A stretch of DNA of 64,000 nt from JACMMS01 sp043758775 (GTDB lineage Bacteria; Pseudomonadota; Gammaproteobacteria; Burkholderiales; Methylophilaceae): positions 1 to 64,000 of the forward strand of contig JAYVMU010000026.1 in assembly GCA_043758775.1 (NCBI GenBank). The letters run 5' to 3'. The notes under the pieces are model-generated. The model did not search any database and was not told where the DNA came from. It was given only the letters and a program-made list of their open reading frames with translations. Positions 25,101 through 38,100 of this stretch are shown in pieces (positions within the stretch are counted from its first letter, which is position 1; every line of letters starts with the position of its first letter). The translations under genes were made by a program, and so were the position numbers.

Positions 25101-25982
25101 ATGGACAACTACTTTCGCCCGCGCCGATCTATGCTATATGTACCAGGTTGTAACACGCACTATTTAGAACGTGCGCGCACCTTGCTTGCGGATTCAGTCA
25201 TCCTTGATTTAGGCGACCCAATATTGATTGAGTGCAAAGAAGCGTCACGCGACAATATTGTGAAGTACGTAACAGAAGGCGGATACGGTTCACGTGAAGT
25301 GGTGGTACGTGTGAATGACCTAGATTCACTTTGGGGCCATGACGATATTAAAGCAGTCGCTAATATTGGTGCGGATGCCATTTTGTTTCCTAATATAGAA
25401 TCACGCGAAGATGTACTTAAAGCGCTCTCTTTACTGGATGCTGCTGCTGGCAGCCATATGCAAATTATGGTGATGATAGAAAGCCCGATTGCTGTACTTA
25501 ACGCAAAAGAAATTGCCAGTGCGTCAGACCGTATTGCGTGTATGGTGATGGCAACTTCAGATTTAATTTCACAATTACATGCACGGGTAACACATGAACG
25601 TTCAGCTATTTTAACGGCACTATCATTGGTTATTCTTGCTGCACGCGCTTATGGCCGCTGTGTGGTGGATGGCATTACCAGTGACTTTAAAAATATGTAT
25701 TCATTTGAATATGCTTGCAGACTGGGGCGCGACATGGGTTTTGATGGTAAATCACTAGTGCACCCAGCTCAATTACCTTACAGCAACGATGCTTACACAC
25801 CTAAAGCGACAGAGGTCGCCCATGCGCGCGAGATTATTCATGCTTTAAAAGCTGCCAATGAAGCTGGCCGCGGCACTGTGGTCGTGAATGATAAGCTGGT
25901 AGAACACCATCATGTCAGAGCCGCTGAACGTTTACTGAAACTGAGCGAAATGATTGCAAAACTGGAAGAAAGCAGCGTATAA
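25101..25982 (+). CDS. CitE-like CoA-ester lyase (293 aa), altered DLED motif
   Basis: This HpcH/HpaI-family protein starts FRPRRSMLYVPGCN, typical of CitE-like lyases. The usual DLEDAV motif is DLGDPI here, so the motif Glu is Gly. The Mg2+-ligand Glu in MIESPIAVLN and the Asp in ATSDLISQL are kept. The C-terminus has GKSLVHPAQL as in citrate/malyl-CoA lyases. It heads the rightward unit and sits 5 bases before the MaoC hydratase. It could cleave a methylmalyl- or citramalyl-type CoA ester, or be a variant with changed chemistry. Confidence 0.82.
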   Translation: MDNYFRPRRSMLYVPGCNTHYLERARTLLADSVILDLGDPILIECKEASRDNIVKYVTEGGYGSREVVVRVNDLDSLWGHDDIKAVANIGADAILFPNIESREDVLKALSLLDAAAGSHMQIMVMIESPIAVLNAKEIASASDRIACMVMATSDLISQLHARVTHERSAILTALSLVILAARAYGRCVVDGITSDFKNMYSFEYACRLGRDMGFDGKSLVHPAQLPYSNDAYTPKATEVAHAREIIHALKAANEAGRGTVVVNDKLVEHHHVRAAERLLKLSEMIAKLEESSV

Positions 25983-25987
25983 AAACC

Positions 25988-27070
25988 ATGTCAGATAGTC
26001 ACTCAAAAATAAGCACTTCAAAAATAAATGCGGGCAATCACTTCGAAGACTTTCGTCTTGGGAAAGTAATTCATCACGCCACGCCACGCACAATTGGTGA
26101 AGGTGAGTGTGCGCTATATATTGCTTTGACCGGCTCCAGACATATATTACATAGCGCTCAGCCTGTTGCACAATCCCTCGGTTATAAAGACCGCCCAATA
26201 GATGATTTACTGGCGTTTCATATTGCTTTTGGCAAAACTGTACCCGATATATCAGTGAATGCCGTCGCCAACTTAGGCTATGCCGATGTCCGATTTTTGC
26301 ACCCCATTTACATAGGCGATACGCTCAGCACAAGCTCAATCGTGATTGGCCTAAAAGAAAACTCTAATGGCAAATCAGGCATTGTGTATGTGCGCTCTAC
26401 CAGCATCAATCAGTTATATCAGCCCATTTTTTCCTGGATACGCTGGGTAATGGTACACAAACATAATTTGAATGCACCTGCTCCCGAAACTATCATCCCT
26501 GAATTACCTGCATTTGTATCCGCAGATCAATTAGTCATACCAGCACATCTGGATACTAGGAAATTTGACACCTCACTCACTGGCGGCGCTTATTTATGGG
26601 ATGACTATTTCATTGGCGAACGCATTAATCATCCTGCGGGCATGACTATTAGCGATACAGACCACACACTTGTCACCAAACTTTATCAAAATAACGCACG
26701 CCTGCATTTTGATGATTTGATGATGCAGCAAACACCGTTCAAACGGCGCCTGATGTATGGTGGCCATGTGATTTCAGTGTGTCGTGCACTGTCGTATGAT
26801 GGCTTAGAAAACGCTTTAGTCATCGCAGCCATTAATGCCGGCACGCACTGCAACCCAAGCTTTGGCGATGACACCATCTACACATGGACCGAAGTGCTGG
26901 ACAAATGGACTATAGCGGATAGACATGATATTGGCGCGCTGCGCTTGCGCATGGTCGGCGTTAAAAATATGCGGCCTGCACAAATCAGTGATATTAAAAC
27001 TAGCGGGGTTTATCACACCAATGTAGTGCTAGACCTTGATTACACTGTGTTAATGCCTAAAAGAACTTAA
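25988..27070 (+). CDS. MaoC-family hydratase, mesaconyl-CoA hydratase-like
   Basis: This 360-residue protein contains two hot-dog-fold halves. The N-terminal half carries GNHFEDFRLGKVIHHATPRT and DDLLAFHIAFGKTVPDIS, which resemble mesaconyl-CoA hydratases of the ethylmalonyl-CoA pathway. In that pathway the enzyme interconverts mesaconyl-CoA and methylmalyl-CoA, next to a CoA-ester lyase, as here. The neighbouring lyases support this assignment. Specificity is inferred from resemblance and context only. Confidence 0.78.
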   Translation: MSDSHSKISTSKINAGNHFEDFRLGKVIHHATPRTIGEGECALYIALTGSRHILHSAQPVAQSLGYKDRPIDDLLAFHIAFGKTVPDISVNAVANLGYADVRFLHPIYIGDTLSTSSIVIGLKENSNGKSGIVYVRSTSINQLYQPIFSWIRWVMVHKHNLNAPAPETIIPELPAFVSADQLVIPAHLDTRKFDTSLTGGAYLWDDYFIGERINHPAGMTISDTDHTLVTKLYQNNARLHFDDLMMQQTPFKRRLMYGGHVISVCRALSYDGLENALVIAAINAGTHCNPSFGDDTIYTWTEVLDKWTIADRHDIGALRLRMVGVKNMRPAQISDIKTSGVYHTNVVLDLDYTVLMPKRT

Positions 27071-27128
27071 AGCTAGGACTTAAAGTTAGTAAAGCTTAAA
27101 GAAATTTAAAAGTTAAAGGAATTAAATA

Positions 27129-28139
27129 GTGATGAGTTTAAACAATGTGACTTTAAATAAAATGCATCCTAATGACGCTTTATTCGGTGGTGAAAAGCCA
27201 TTTCCACTCATCTCGGCCTGCGAACATTTTGCTGGCAGTGAAAAACTCATACTCAAAGCATTGAGCTTACAAGACAGCATAGGTGCAGTGTTTGACATCA
27301 CCTGCGACTGCGAAGATGGCGCAGCTTCTGGTCAAGAGCATGACCACGCGCAGATGATAGTACGTGTGTTAAACAGCGACGCCAATAAACACCGTATGGC
27401 TGGTGCACGCATTCACGATTACACACATCCCGCCTGGAAGTTGGATATCGACATCTTGGTTGCTGGTGCAGGCAAAATTTTAAGCTACATCACCATCCCT
27501 AAATGCACCACACTGAATCAAGCTAGCGAAATGATTGCTTATATTCAGCAAGTCGCAAAATCCAATCATATCAATCGCGAAATCCCGATTCATATTTTAA
27601 TCGAAACCCATGGTGCATTGAATCAAGTGCATGAAATCGCCACACTGCCTTGGTTACAAGTCTTAGACTTCGGATTAATGGATTTTGTCAGCGCCCATCA
27701 CGGCGCCATTCCAGCGAGCGCGATGCGCAGCCCTGGGCAATTTGAGCACAAACTATTGGCCCGTGCCAAAGCTGAAGTTGTGTCAGCCGCATTGGCCAAT
27801 GGCGTAGTGCCAGCACACAACGTCACCTTAGATCTGAAGAATGTAGAAACCACCTATTCCGATGCATTCCGTGCGCGTAATGAGTTCGGTTTTATGCGTA
27901 TGTGGAGCATTTATCCCACGCAGATTCAGGCGATTGTCGACGCGATGAAACCTAATTTTGATGAAGTCTCAGATGCAGCCAATATTTTACTTGCCGCTCA
28001 AGCTGCTGACTGGGGTCCGATTCAATACGCTGGTGAATTGCATGACCGTGCAACTTATCGCTATTTCTGGGAGATTCTGCAAAAAGCCAAATTGACCAAT
28101 ATGCCTATACCTAATGCAGCATTGCAAGCATTCTTTTAG
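27129..28139 (+). CDS. HpcH/HpaI aldolase family protein (CitE-like), 336 aa
   Basis: The third CitE-like protein of the cluster has CDCEDGAASGQ in place of DLEDA, LIETHGALNQVHEI with the expected Glu, and FGLMDFVSAHHG with the metal Asp. It is clearly divergent from the other two. Proteins of this type are often found beside TCA or methylcitrate genes in Betaproteobacteria, without a proven reaction. A GTG at 27129 is followed by ATG at 27132; AGGA lies 8 bases before the GTG, so either start is possible. Confidence 0.78.
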   Translation: MMSLNNVTLNKMHPNDALFGGEKPFPLISACEHFAGSEKLILKALSLQDSIGAVFDITCDCEDGAASGQEHDHAQMIVRVLNSDANKHRMAGARIHDYTHPAWKLDIDILVAGAGKILSYITIPKCTTLNQASEMIAYIQQVAKSNHINREIPIHILIETHGALNQVHEIATLPWLQVLDFGLMDFVSAHHGAIPASAMRSPGQFEHKLLARAKAEVVSAALANGVVPAHNVTLDLKNVETTYSDAFRARNEFGFMRMWSIYPTQIQAIVDAMKPNFDEVSDAANILLAAQAADWGPIQYAGELHDRATYRYFWEILQKAKLTNMPIPNAALQAFF

Positions 28140-28173
28140 TTAATTAAGTAGCTTTTATTATTAAGGTTTTGTC

Positions 28174-29055
28174 ATGACTATAACTTCCGCAGGCGCAAGA
28201 TTTCGCCAGGCACTGATACTTGAAAAGCCATTGCAAATTATCGGCGCAATCAACGCCTACCATGCATTACTAGCCACACAAACTGGCTATAAAGCTATCT
28301 ACCTTTCTGGTGGAGGTGTGGCGGCTGGCTCTTTAGGTGTGCCTGATCTTGGCATCTCAGCCCTTGAAGATGTATTGGTTGACGTACGTAGAATAACCGA
28401 TGTGACTGAAACGCCATTATTAGTCGATATTGATACCGGCTTTGGCGGCGCATTCAACATTGCACGTAGCGTTAAAGCAATCAGCAAAGCCGGTGCCGCG
28501 GCAGTACACATTGAAGACCAAGTTCAAGCTAAACGCTGCGGCCACCGCCCGAACAAAGCGATTGTCAGCCTCACAGAAATGGTCGACCGCATTAAAGCGG
28601 CCGTAGACGCAAAAACTGATCCAGATTTTGTCATCATGGCTCGCACCGATGCCTTAGCCGTTGAAGGTTTGCAATCAGCCATTGACCGTGCCTGCGCTTG
28701 TGTTGAGGCTGGTGCCGATATGATATTCCCTGAAGCTGTCACCGAACTTGGTATGTACAAACAATTTGCAGATGCAGTGAAAGCGCCAGTACTCGCTAAC
28801 ATCACTGAATTTGGCTCTACGCCATTATTCACTGTAGGTGACTTACTTAAAGCCGATGTGAGCATGATTTTATATCCACTTTCCGCGTTCAGAGCAATGA
28901 ATCAAGCCGCGCTAAAGGTTTATGAAGGTGTGCGCAAAGATGGTACACAACAGAATGTGCTGGATTTGATGCAAACGCGTGCCGAGCTTTACGAGCACTT
29001 AAACTATCACTCTTATGAACAAAAATTAGATGCGCTATTTAAGACGGAGAAGTAG
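28174..29055 (+). CDS. prpB: 2-methylisocitrate lyase
   Basis: PrpB splits 2-methylisocitrate into pyruvate and succinate, the last step of the methylcitrate cycle. The catalytic Cys lies in [13 protein letters not shown] near residues 121-133, as in E. coli PrpB. DIDTGFGG and [12 protein letters not shown] are conserved. At 293 residues the length is right. The following prpC starts 3 bases after its stop. Confidence 0.97.
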   Translation: MTITSAGARFRQALILEKPLQIIGAINAYHALLATQTGYKAIYLSGGGVAAGSLGVPDLGISALEDVLVDVRRITDVTETPLLVDIDTGFGGAFNIARSVKAISKAGAAAVHIEDQVQAKRCGHRPNKAIVSLTEMVDRIKAAVDAKTDPDFVIMARTDALAVEGLQSAIDRACACVEAGADMIFPEAVTELGMYKQFADAVKAPVLANITEFGSTPLFTVGDLLKADVSMILYPLSAFRAMNQAALKVYEGVRKDGTQQNVLDLMQTRAELYEHLNYHSYEQKLDALFKTEK

Positions 29056-29058
29056 CAT

Positions 29059-30222
29059 ATGAATACATCAACTTTGGATTTGCAAGAATCCACGCCTAAA
29101 AAGAAAAAAGGCGTGGCGCTTGCTGGCGTTGCAGCAGGCACTACTGCCATCTGTACGGTTGGGCATACTGGTAACGACCTGCATTACCGCGGCTACGACA
29201 TTATCGAGCTGGCAAAGTCTGTAACATTTGAAGAAGTCGCGTATTTATTGATTCATGGCGAGTTGCCCAACCAGAAGCAACTCACGGCGTATCACCAAAA
29301 GTTAAAAACGCTACGCGGTTTGCCAGCCGCACTAAAAACCGTATTAGAGCAGATTCCTGCCAGCGCACACCCCATGGATGTGATGCGTACTGGCTGCTCT
29401 ATGCTTGGCACAGTGGAGCCAGAAAGCGCAGACCGCAATATCGATGCAGCAAAAGTATTGGGCGATAGATTGATTGCCTGCTTTGGCTCTATTTTGCTGT
29501 ATTGGTATCATTTTAGCCACAACAACAAACGTGTTGAAGTCGAAACCGATGACGACTCAATTGCCGCACACTTCCTGCATCTTTTGCATGGCAAAGCGCC
29601 ATCTGCTTTACATATCAGAGCAATGAATACCTCACTCGTACTGTACGCAGAGCACGAATTTAATGCATCCACTTTTACTGCGCGCGTTGTAGCGGGCACT
29701 TTATCCGATATGTACTCCTGCATTACTGGCGCGATTGGCGCATTGCGCGGCCCTAAACACGGCGGCGCCAATGAAGCTGCAATGGGAATTATTGCGCGCT
29801 ATAAAAATGCGGATGATGCAGAAACTGACATCATGCAACGCATGGCACGCAAAGAAATCATCATTGGTTTCGGTCATCCGGTCTACACAATTGCTGATCC
29901 ACGAAATGAGTCAATAAAGGAAGTTAGCCGCACATTATGTGAAGATAGCGGCAATATGACGTTATTTGAGGTTTCTTCCCGCATCGAAGAAACCATGTGG
30001 CGCGAGAAAAAAATGTTCCCCAACTTGGATTGGTATAGCGCTTCTAGTTACCACATGATGGGCATCCCCACTGGCATGTTTACGCCTATTTTCGTGATTT
30101 CACGTACTACTGGCTGGGTAGCGCACGTGATTGAACAACGCATTGATAACAAAATCATCCGCCCAAATGCTGAATATATCGGTCCAGAAAATCGCCCTTA
30201 TATTCCATTACAAAATCGCTAA
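29059..30222 (+). CDS. prpC: 2-methylcitrate synthase
   Basis: PrpC condenses propionyl-CoA with oxaloacetate. The citrate-synthase fold is evident with [13 protein letters not shown] near the N-terminus, [16 protein letters not shown] with a catalytic His, and [14 protein letters not shown] with another. At 387 residues it is the short methylcitrate synthase form, not the roughly 430-residue GltA form, and it lies between prpB and prpD. Some citrate synthase activity is possible. Confidence 0.95.
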   Translation: MNTSTLDLQESTPKKKKGVALAGVAAGTTAICTVGHTGNDLHYRGYDIIELAKSVTFEEVAYLLIHGELPNQKQLTAYHQKLKTLRGLPAALKTVLEQIPASAHPMDVMRTGCSMLGTVEPESADRNIDAAKVLGDRLIACFGSILLYWYHFSHNNKRVEVETDDDSIAAHFLHLLHGKAPSALHIRAMNTSLVLYAEHEFNASTFTARVVAGTLSDMYSCITGAIGALRGPKHGGANEAAMGIIARYKNADDAETDIMQRMARKEIIIGFGHPVYTIADPRNESIKEVSRTLCEDSGNMTLFEVSSRIEETMWREKKMFPNLDWYSASSYHMMGIPTGMFTPIFVISRTTGWVAHVIEQRIDNKIIRPNAEYIGPENRPYIPLQNR

Positions 30223-30263
30223 TACAATATAAATTATTAGGTAAATTTTTAGAAAGCTGTCTC

Positions 30264-31724
30264 ATGTCTGCTCACATCTCTAACGTCCGCCCTGCTCCCG
30301 ATCAAGTCATTGTCGATATTGCCAATTACGTCGCAGATTTTGAGATTAAAAGCGATGAAGCCTTTGATACTGCCCGCAACTGTTTAATGGATACCTTAGG
30401 CTGCGGCTTTGAGGCGCTGGATTATCCAGCTTGCACCAAGTTACTCGGCCCAGTCATCCCCGGCACAGTGGTGCCAAATGGCGCAAAAGTGCCAGGTACA
30501 AGCTATCAACTGGATCCTATCCTAGCCGCCTTCAATATTGGTGCGATGATACGCTGGCTGGACTTTAATGACACTTGGCTAGCTGCAGAATGGGGACACC
30601 CATCCGATAACCTAGGCGGTATTTTAGCGTCTGCGGATTATATCTCCCGCAAAAATGTGACTGAGGGCAAAGCTCCGCTAACAATTAAAGATGTACTTAC
30701 TGCCATGATCAAAGCCCATGAGATTCAAGGTGTGCTGGCGCTAGAAAATAGCTTTAACCGCGTAGGGTTGGACCATGTGATTCTAGTGAAGATTGCTTCT
30801 ACTGCTGTGGTGACTAAGCTATTAGGTGGCAATAAGGAAGATATCATCAACGCGGTTTCTAATGCTTTTGTAGATGGTCAAAGCCTGCGTACTTATCGCC
30901 ACAGCCCAAATACCGGTTCACGTAAATCATGGGCAGCCGGTGACGCCACCAGCCGCGCCGTACGATTAGCATGGATGACCATGCAAGGTGAAATGGGCTA
31001 CCCATCAGCACTTACTGCAAAAACTTGGGGGTTTTACGATGTGCTATTTAAAGGTAAGGCATTTAAATTCCAACGTCCTTACGGCAGTTATGTCATGGAG
31101 CAAGTACTATTTAAAATCTCATTCCCCGCAGAATTCCATGCACAAACTGCCGTGGAATGCGCCTTGCAATTGCATAGCAGCGTAGGCAGCAAACTGCAAA
31201 CTTTAGAACAAATTGCCGAGATTGATAAAATTGTCATTACCACGCATGAATCTGCCATTCGCATCATCGACAAAACTGGCCCACTTGCTAACCCAGCGGA
31301 CCGCGACCATTGCATACAATACATGGCGGCAATTGGTTTGCTAAAAGGCAATTTAACCGCGCAAGATTACGAAGATGCTGTAGCCAGTGACCCGCGTATC
31401 GATGCGATTCGCGACAAAATGGTATGCGTAGAAAAAGCTGAATATACGCGTGATTATTTAGACCCGGAAAAACGCTCTATTGCCAACGCGATTCAAATTT
31501 TCTTTAAAGATGGAACATCATCAGAGAATATCGCTGTGGAATACCCCATTGGGCATCGCCGCCGCCGCGGTGAAGGTATCCCAGAGCTGGTTAAAAAATT
31601 TAAAGTCAATTTAACACGTAAGTTTGATGTAAAAAAACAAGCCGATATTTTGGCATTATGCCTAGACCAGAAAACACTGGAAAACATGCCTGTGAATCAA
31701 TTTGTAGATATGCTCGCTGTTTAA
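30264..31724 (+). CDS. prpD: 2-methylcitrate dehydratase
   Basis: PrpD removes water from 2-methylcitrate to give 2-methylaconitate, the substrate AcnB then hydrates. The 486-residue MmgE/PrpD-family protein contains [17 protein letters not shown] near the N-terminus, [20 protein letters not shown] and [18 protein letters not shown] conservation ([20 protein letters not shown]). It is the last gene of the rightward unit; purB begins about 115 bases later and is probably separate. Confidence 0.96.
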   Translation: MSAHISNVRPAPDQVIVDIANYVADFEIKSDEAFDTARNCLMDTLGCGFEALDYPACTKLLGPVIPGTVVPNGAKVPGTSYQLDPILAAFNIGAMIRWLDFNDTWLAAEWGHPSDNLGGILASADYISRKNVTEGKAPLTIKDVLTAMIKAHEIQGVLALENSFNRVGLDHVILVKIASTAVVTKLLGGNKEDIINAVSNAFVDGQSLRTYRHSPNTGSRKSWAAGDATSRAVRLAWMTMQGEMGYPSALTAKTWGFYDVLFKGKAFKFQRPYGSYVMEQVLFKISFPAEFHAQTAVECALQLHSSVGSKLQTLEQIAEIDKIVITTHESAIRIIDKTGPLANPADRDHCIQYMAAIGLLKGNLTAQDYEDAVASDPRIDAIRDKMVCVEKAEYTRDYLDPEKRSIANAIQIFFKDGTSSENIAVEYPIGHRRRRGEGIPELVKKFKVNLTRKFDVKKQADILALCLDQKTLENMPVNQFVDMLAV

Positions 31725-31815
31725 AAATCAGGCGGTAAAATTAGACTAATCCAAGCAAAGGTTAAGCGGCATAAAATTAAGGTAAAATAGCGGTTTATTG
31801 ACTGCAGTAATTTAG

Positions 31816-33210
<1,395 letters not shown>

Positions 33211-33260
33211 ACCCAAATAGTGAATGAGGTTGGCTAGCTTGAAACAATCAGCCACTTATC

Positions 33261-35102
33261 ATGCCCAATAAGCACGCAGAATATTGGTGTAAAACATTAC
33301 TAGCGACAAGCTTAAGTTTGAGCATGCTTTTTTGCCATCAATCTCATGCCTATGAGTTGCAGCAGAGTTTGTTAGAAAATAACACTGGCGCTAGTGATTC
33401 TGCAAACGGCTATTCCGTCAGCATCAACGCGCCAGACGATACCAAAACCCTCGTCAGCACCTATCTAGAGCTTATTGATAAGCTTAATAGTCCACGCATG
33501 AGTGCTGGTGAATGGCGGCGTCTTTTAGCCAAAGCCAATGAGGAAATTAAAGACCTACTCGCAACAGAAGGCTATTTTTCTCCACAAATCACACAGACTG
33601 TAGAAGGTAAACATGCTATTTTTACTATCATACAGGGGCAGCCCGCACTGGTTAATCAGGTGAATATTAGTTTTGTCGGTGAGATTGCTAAGAGTGAAAA
33701 TAACTCAAAAAATAACCATGCTAGTAACAACAAATTCTTACCGAACCCCGAACGACTAAAGCGTCAATGGTCGTTGAGGCAAAAGAGCATCTTTAGGCAA
33801 GCGGATTGGTCAGAGGCCAAACAAAATTTGCTGACCCAGCTGATTATCCAGCGTTACCCACAAGCATCGATACAATCCAGTCTAGCGGCAGTCAATGTCA
33901 AAACTAATCAAGTTGATTTATCCCTTGTTATTGATAGCGGTCCTGCTTTTTATTTTGGTGATGTTGAGATTCATGGCCTGAAGCGTTACCCCGAAAACAT
34001 TGTACGTAACCTCAATAAAATTAAACCCGGTGACGTTTATACACAAAGTGCATTATTTGATTATCAAGCAGAATTGCAAGCCAGTGGTAAATTTGAAACG
34101 GTGGAAGTAAGCGCTAGCACGCAAACTAATGCTAACCCTTTAAAAAGCACTATCACAGTCAATGTGACTGAAAAAAAATCACAAACTGTAGCAATAGGTA
34201 TTGGCGCCAGCACCAATACTGGAGCGCGCGTTCAACTTAATTATTCGGATAGAAACCTATTTGATCGTGGCTGGCAATGGGATACCACCACAAAAATTGA
34301 GCAGCTTTCACAATCCATTGATTCTCAGATCAAGCTACCCACTTCTGAAGAAGGTTACCGCGACAGCATCAATAATAGTGTGATTAGGTTAGCAGTTGAG
34401 GGGCAAACCACGACTTCATTTAATAACGGAATAAAACGTACTTGGGGCGATAAAAAACTGGAGCAATTTGTCGGCGCAAACTTCTTGTTAGAGTCATTAA
34501 ACGTAGAGGGTGCAGATACTCAACATACTAAATCGACCACGCTCGCCTATGGCATCACCATTCGCCATCTAAACAATGACTTATTTCCCACCAAAGGCTA
34601 TCTGTTTAATGCACAATTTCAAGCATCCCCATTTGACAAGATATCAGATGGACGTTTTTTACAAAGCTATGCAAAGGCACAGGGTTATTACAAAATTGCC
34701 AAAAACACTCAATTAATAGTCCGTGCTGAAGTAGGCATGGTGAGTGGTTCTAATAGTACCAATGTACCTGCTACTTATTTGTTTCGTACAGGTGGTGATC
34801 AATCCGTGCGAGGCTACGCGTTTCAAAGTTTAGGTATTCATAACGGCGATGCCATTGTGGGTGGCCGAGTATTAATGACAGGAAGCGGAGAAGTTATTCA
34901 GTGGCTCACCTCATCTTGGGGTGCTGCGGCTTTTGTAGATTTTGGTAATGCTGCACAAAAATGGAGTGACTATAAGCCAGTCTACGGTTATGGCTTGGGT
35001 GTGCGTTGGAAAAGTCCAGCAGGACCAGTAGGATTAGATCTAGCTTATGGTGAAGCGACCGGCCAGTATCGTGTGCATTTTAATTTGGGCGTAAGCTTTT
35101 AA
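33261..35102 (+). CDS. tamA: outer-membrane translocation and assembly protein TamA
   Basis: TamA is a BamA-like outer-membrane beta-barrel that, with TamB, helps move autotransporters or lipids to the outer membrane. A signal peptide ends at HQSHA near residue 30. POTRA domains occupy about residues 45-280 and the C-terminal barrel follows, with the conserved FRTGGDQSVRGYAFQ near residues 512-526. At 613 residues it is typical. The tamB start lies 1 base after its stop. Confidence 0.93.
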   Translation: MPNKHAEYWCKTLLATSLSLSMLFCHQSHAYELQQSLLENNTGASDSANGYSVSINAPDDTKTLVSTYLELIDKLNSPRMSAGEWRRLLAKANEEIKDLLATEGYFSPQITQTVEGKHAIFTIIQGQPALVNQVNISFVGEIAKSENNSKNNHASNNKFLPNPERLKRQWSLRQKSIFRQADWSEAKQNLLTQLIIQRYPQASIQSSLAAVNVKTNQVDLSLVIDSGPAFYFGDVEIHGLKRYPENIVRNLNKIKPGDVYTQSALFDYQAELQASGKFETVEVSASTQTNANPLKSTITVNVTEKKSQTVAIGIGASTNTGARVQLNYSDRNLFDRGWQWDTTTKIEQLSQSIDSQIKLPTSEEGYRDSINNSVIRLAVEGQTTTSFNNGIKRTWGDKKLEQFVGANFLLESLNVEGADTQHTKSTTLAYGITIRHLNNDLFPTKGYLFNAQFQASPFDKISDGRFLQSYAKAQGYYKIAKNTQLIVRAEVGMVSGSNSTNVPATYLFRTGGDQSVRGYAFQSLGIHNGDAIVGGRVLMTGSGEVIQWLTSSWGAAAFVDFGNAAQKWSDYKPVYGYGLGVRWKSPAGPVGLDLAYGEATGQYRVHFNLGVSF

Positions 35103-35103
35103 T

Positions 35104-38100
35104 ATGCTACGCAATATTCTCAAACACTTTAGCGCTTTAGTATTAAGTGTTAGCTTGATTTGGACGCCACAGCTTACACTCGCTACGACCATTAGCTTGC
35201 AGTCCGGATTAAGTCATTTGGATATGGACTTAGGCGCCGCCCATTTACGTATTGAACAAATTGACTCCAGTATACGATTGGCAACTGATCTAACAGGGGT
35301 ATTAAAAGTCGCGCATGTCAAAGCCAAGCGCATCATTGTGACTATGAAAGAGCATGCTAAACAAGCCACTGATTCTGCAAACTTACTACCCAGTAAAATT
35401 AATCTGCCACTACCTATCATTGTGCAAGACGCGCTAGTCGATGAAATCATTATTAAAAGCGGAACAAGCACAACCACGTTAAAACATGTCGCGCTTAGCT
35501 TGGAAGCTAATAATAAGAATTTGAAAATTGCACTGTCCAACGTCACTATTTTAGCGGAACAAAAATCCCGAGGTCTGGTAGAAAAGTACGACGCTAAATT
35601 GCAGCTGAATATGGTCAACCAAAAACCGTTCAACTTAGATGGTTTTATTGAAGTTGTTCAAGCGCCAAAAGCCGAAGAAAAAAATAGTACAAAAACTGTA
35701 GCCAAGGATTCAATTCGAGTAGATTTATCAGGCAGCTTGCAGCATTTACATTTTGCAAACCAAACGGTTTTAATCAAGCAAGATAATCAAATAAGCATCA
35801 GACCCGAAGCTGGCAATACTAATGCTTTTGCACACATCACTACCGAAGGCGAGATTAGTCTGGAAGGCAATTACCCAGTATCCATTCATACTACCGTGCA
35901 AAACCTGAACCCAGAAATGATGAATAATGCATTAGCTGGAAACATTAATCTAAATGTAGACGTAACAGGTCAGTTATCTCCAGTAGCTACATTTAAAGTT
36001 TCAACACAAAGCAATGATAGTACGCTATCTGGCTTACCTCTCAAGCTTGACTCCACATTTTCTATTGAGAACAGTCAGTTAAAAACGCTTAACTTAACAG
36101 CCTCGCTGGCAAAAAATCAACTGCAAGCCTCCGGTGAATTAGGCGCCGCCAATTCTATTTTAAGCTGGCAAGCTCACTTAAATGACTTATCAAATTTTGG
36201 TGCTGAATTTGCAGGTTCAGTTAATGCTAACGGAAAAATAACGGGGGCTGCTGATGCACTATCGCTGCAATATCAGTTAGCTGCGGAAAAACTACGTTTT
36301 CCTGATTTAATTAAAATTGAAAAAATAGATGCCAACGGCACCTTGTCAACTGCCAGCAATGGTGTGATGCAATCTGATATTAAAGTAGTTAGCATCAATA
36401 AAAATGACAGCATGCCAATCAATGCTGTGCTTACATTGCAAGGCACACAACAAAAACACTCTTTAGCACTTAATGTAAAAAATACTAATCCTGCTGATAA
36501 ATCGTTAGGGTTGGAAGCTTTTATTTCTGGTGGATTTGACTATATAGCTAAAGGTGCAGAACCCAAAACTAGCCATTGGCAAGGTCAAATTGAAAAAATC
36601 GGTAGTAGTCATAACCAATCTATTCAATTAGCCCATGCTGCACCTATGCAATGGAGCGATGAAAATGGCTTTGTATTGCAAAATTTTGCGCTCAATATCG
36701 ATCAAGGCAAACTATTAATAGACAGCTTGCAGCTGAACAAATTGCAAGCTAATTCAGTATCTACTACTCGCTTTACCACCAAAGGCCGCATTGACCATCT
36801 TGCCTTAGCTAATTTACCCGATAACTTATTAACGCTACCAGACAACATGGCACAAAACCTGGTTGTGAGTGGAGATTGGAATATCAATATGGCCGAGAAG
36901 ATTGATGCCGACATCAAACTTTGGCGTGAGTCAGGCGATATTTCACTCATCAAGCTAGATGATAAAACCTTAAACCTTGGCTTAGAAACGATGCGTGCCA
37001 ATGTCAGCATTCAACAAAATGCTATTAAAGCAGACGCACATATTTTGGGAGTAAATTTTGGCGCGTTAAATGCTGAAGCTTCTACTATACTGAGCTCAAA
37101 TTTACAGGGCTCAAATACACCAACATTTGGCTTGGCTAGCTCAGCACCACTCAAACTTAATGTGGTCGGACAACTTAACACACTGACTTGGGTACCTTTT
37201 CCAGAAGCAATACAAGATGCGCAAAGCGATGGGCAGTTGCAGTTGACTATGTCAGCCGATGGCACAATTGATGAACCAAACCTGAAAGGAAGTATTACTG
37301 GCAGTAATCTGGCTTTTCAACTGCCTAGCCAAGGTGTGCAGCTTAAAAACGGGGCGTTGAAAGCCGAATTTACTGATAAAACCCTAAACATCAATCAACT
37401 TGTATTTACAGGCGGCGCAGGTACTATGCAAGCCATTGGCAAGGCCGAACTAAAACAGGGCAAGCCCTTCTTTAACCTCGATTGGCAAGCCGATAAATTT
37501 ACCGCGCTATCACGTACTGATCGGTTTTTAGTACTCACTGGTTCCGCGAACACTCAACTCAACAACAACTTACTCACTATCAACGGCGACTTTAAAGTAC
37601 TGAATGGCTTATTTGAACTACCCAAGAATACCGCACCCACTTTAGGTGATGATGTCATCATCGTAAGTGGAAATCAATCACAAGCTGAGTCTGCGAAAAA
37701 GAAAGTCAATGAAAATGCGTTAAAAATTAATATCGCTGCACTTCATATTGATTTTGGTGCGAGTCCTACAACCAACAGTCTGGATAATGCTGGTACCAAT
37801 ATTGCTGCCGTATTCGACCCGTCTAAACAATTCATCATTCGCGGCAACGGCCTGGAAGGCGTAGTGAGTGGCGCAGTAAACTTATCAGGCAAGCCTGATA
37901 AAACAATCAATGCTAAAGGTTCATTAGAAGTTGGTGGCACTTATTTGGCTTACGGCCAAATACTGAATATTGAAACTGGCACTATCAATTTTAGTGGGCC
38001 AATTGAAAATGCTGGCCTCAATATTCTTGCCACACGTAACACCAGCCCAGTTAAAGCGGGAGTACAAATCACTGGCAGTGTACGCACGCCAACTGTCAAA

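Noticed and set aside
29059..30222. Possibility that prpC is a citrate synthase (gltA)
   Set aside because: The short length, position between prpB and prpD, and sequence features fit methylcitrate synthase; side activity remains possible.
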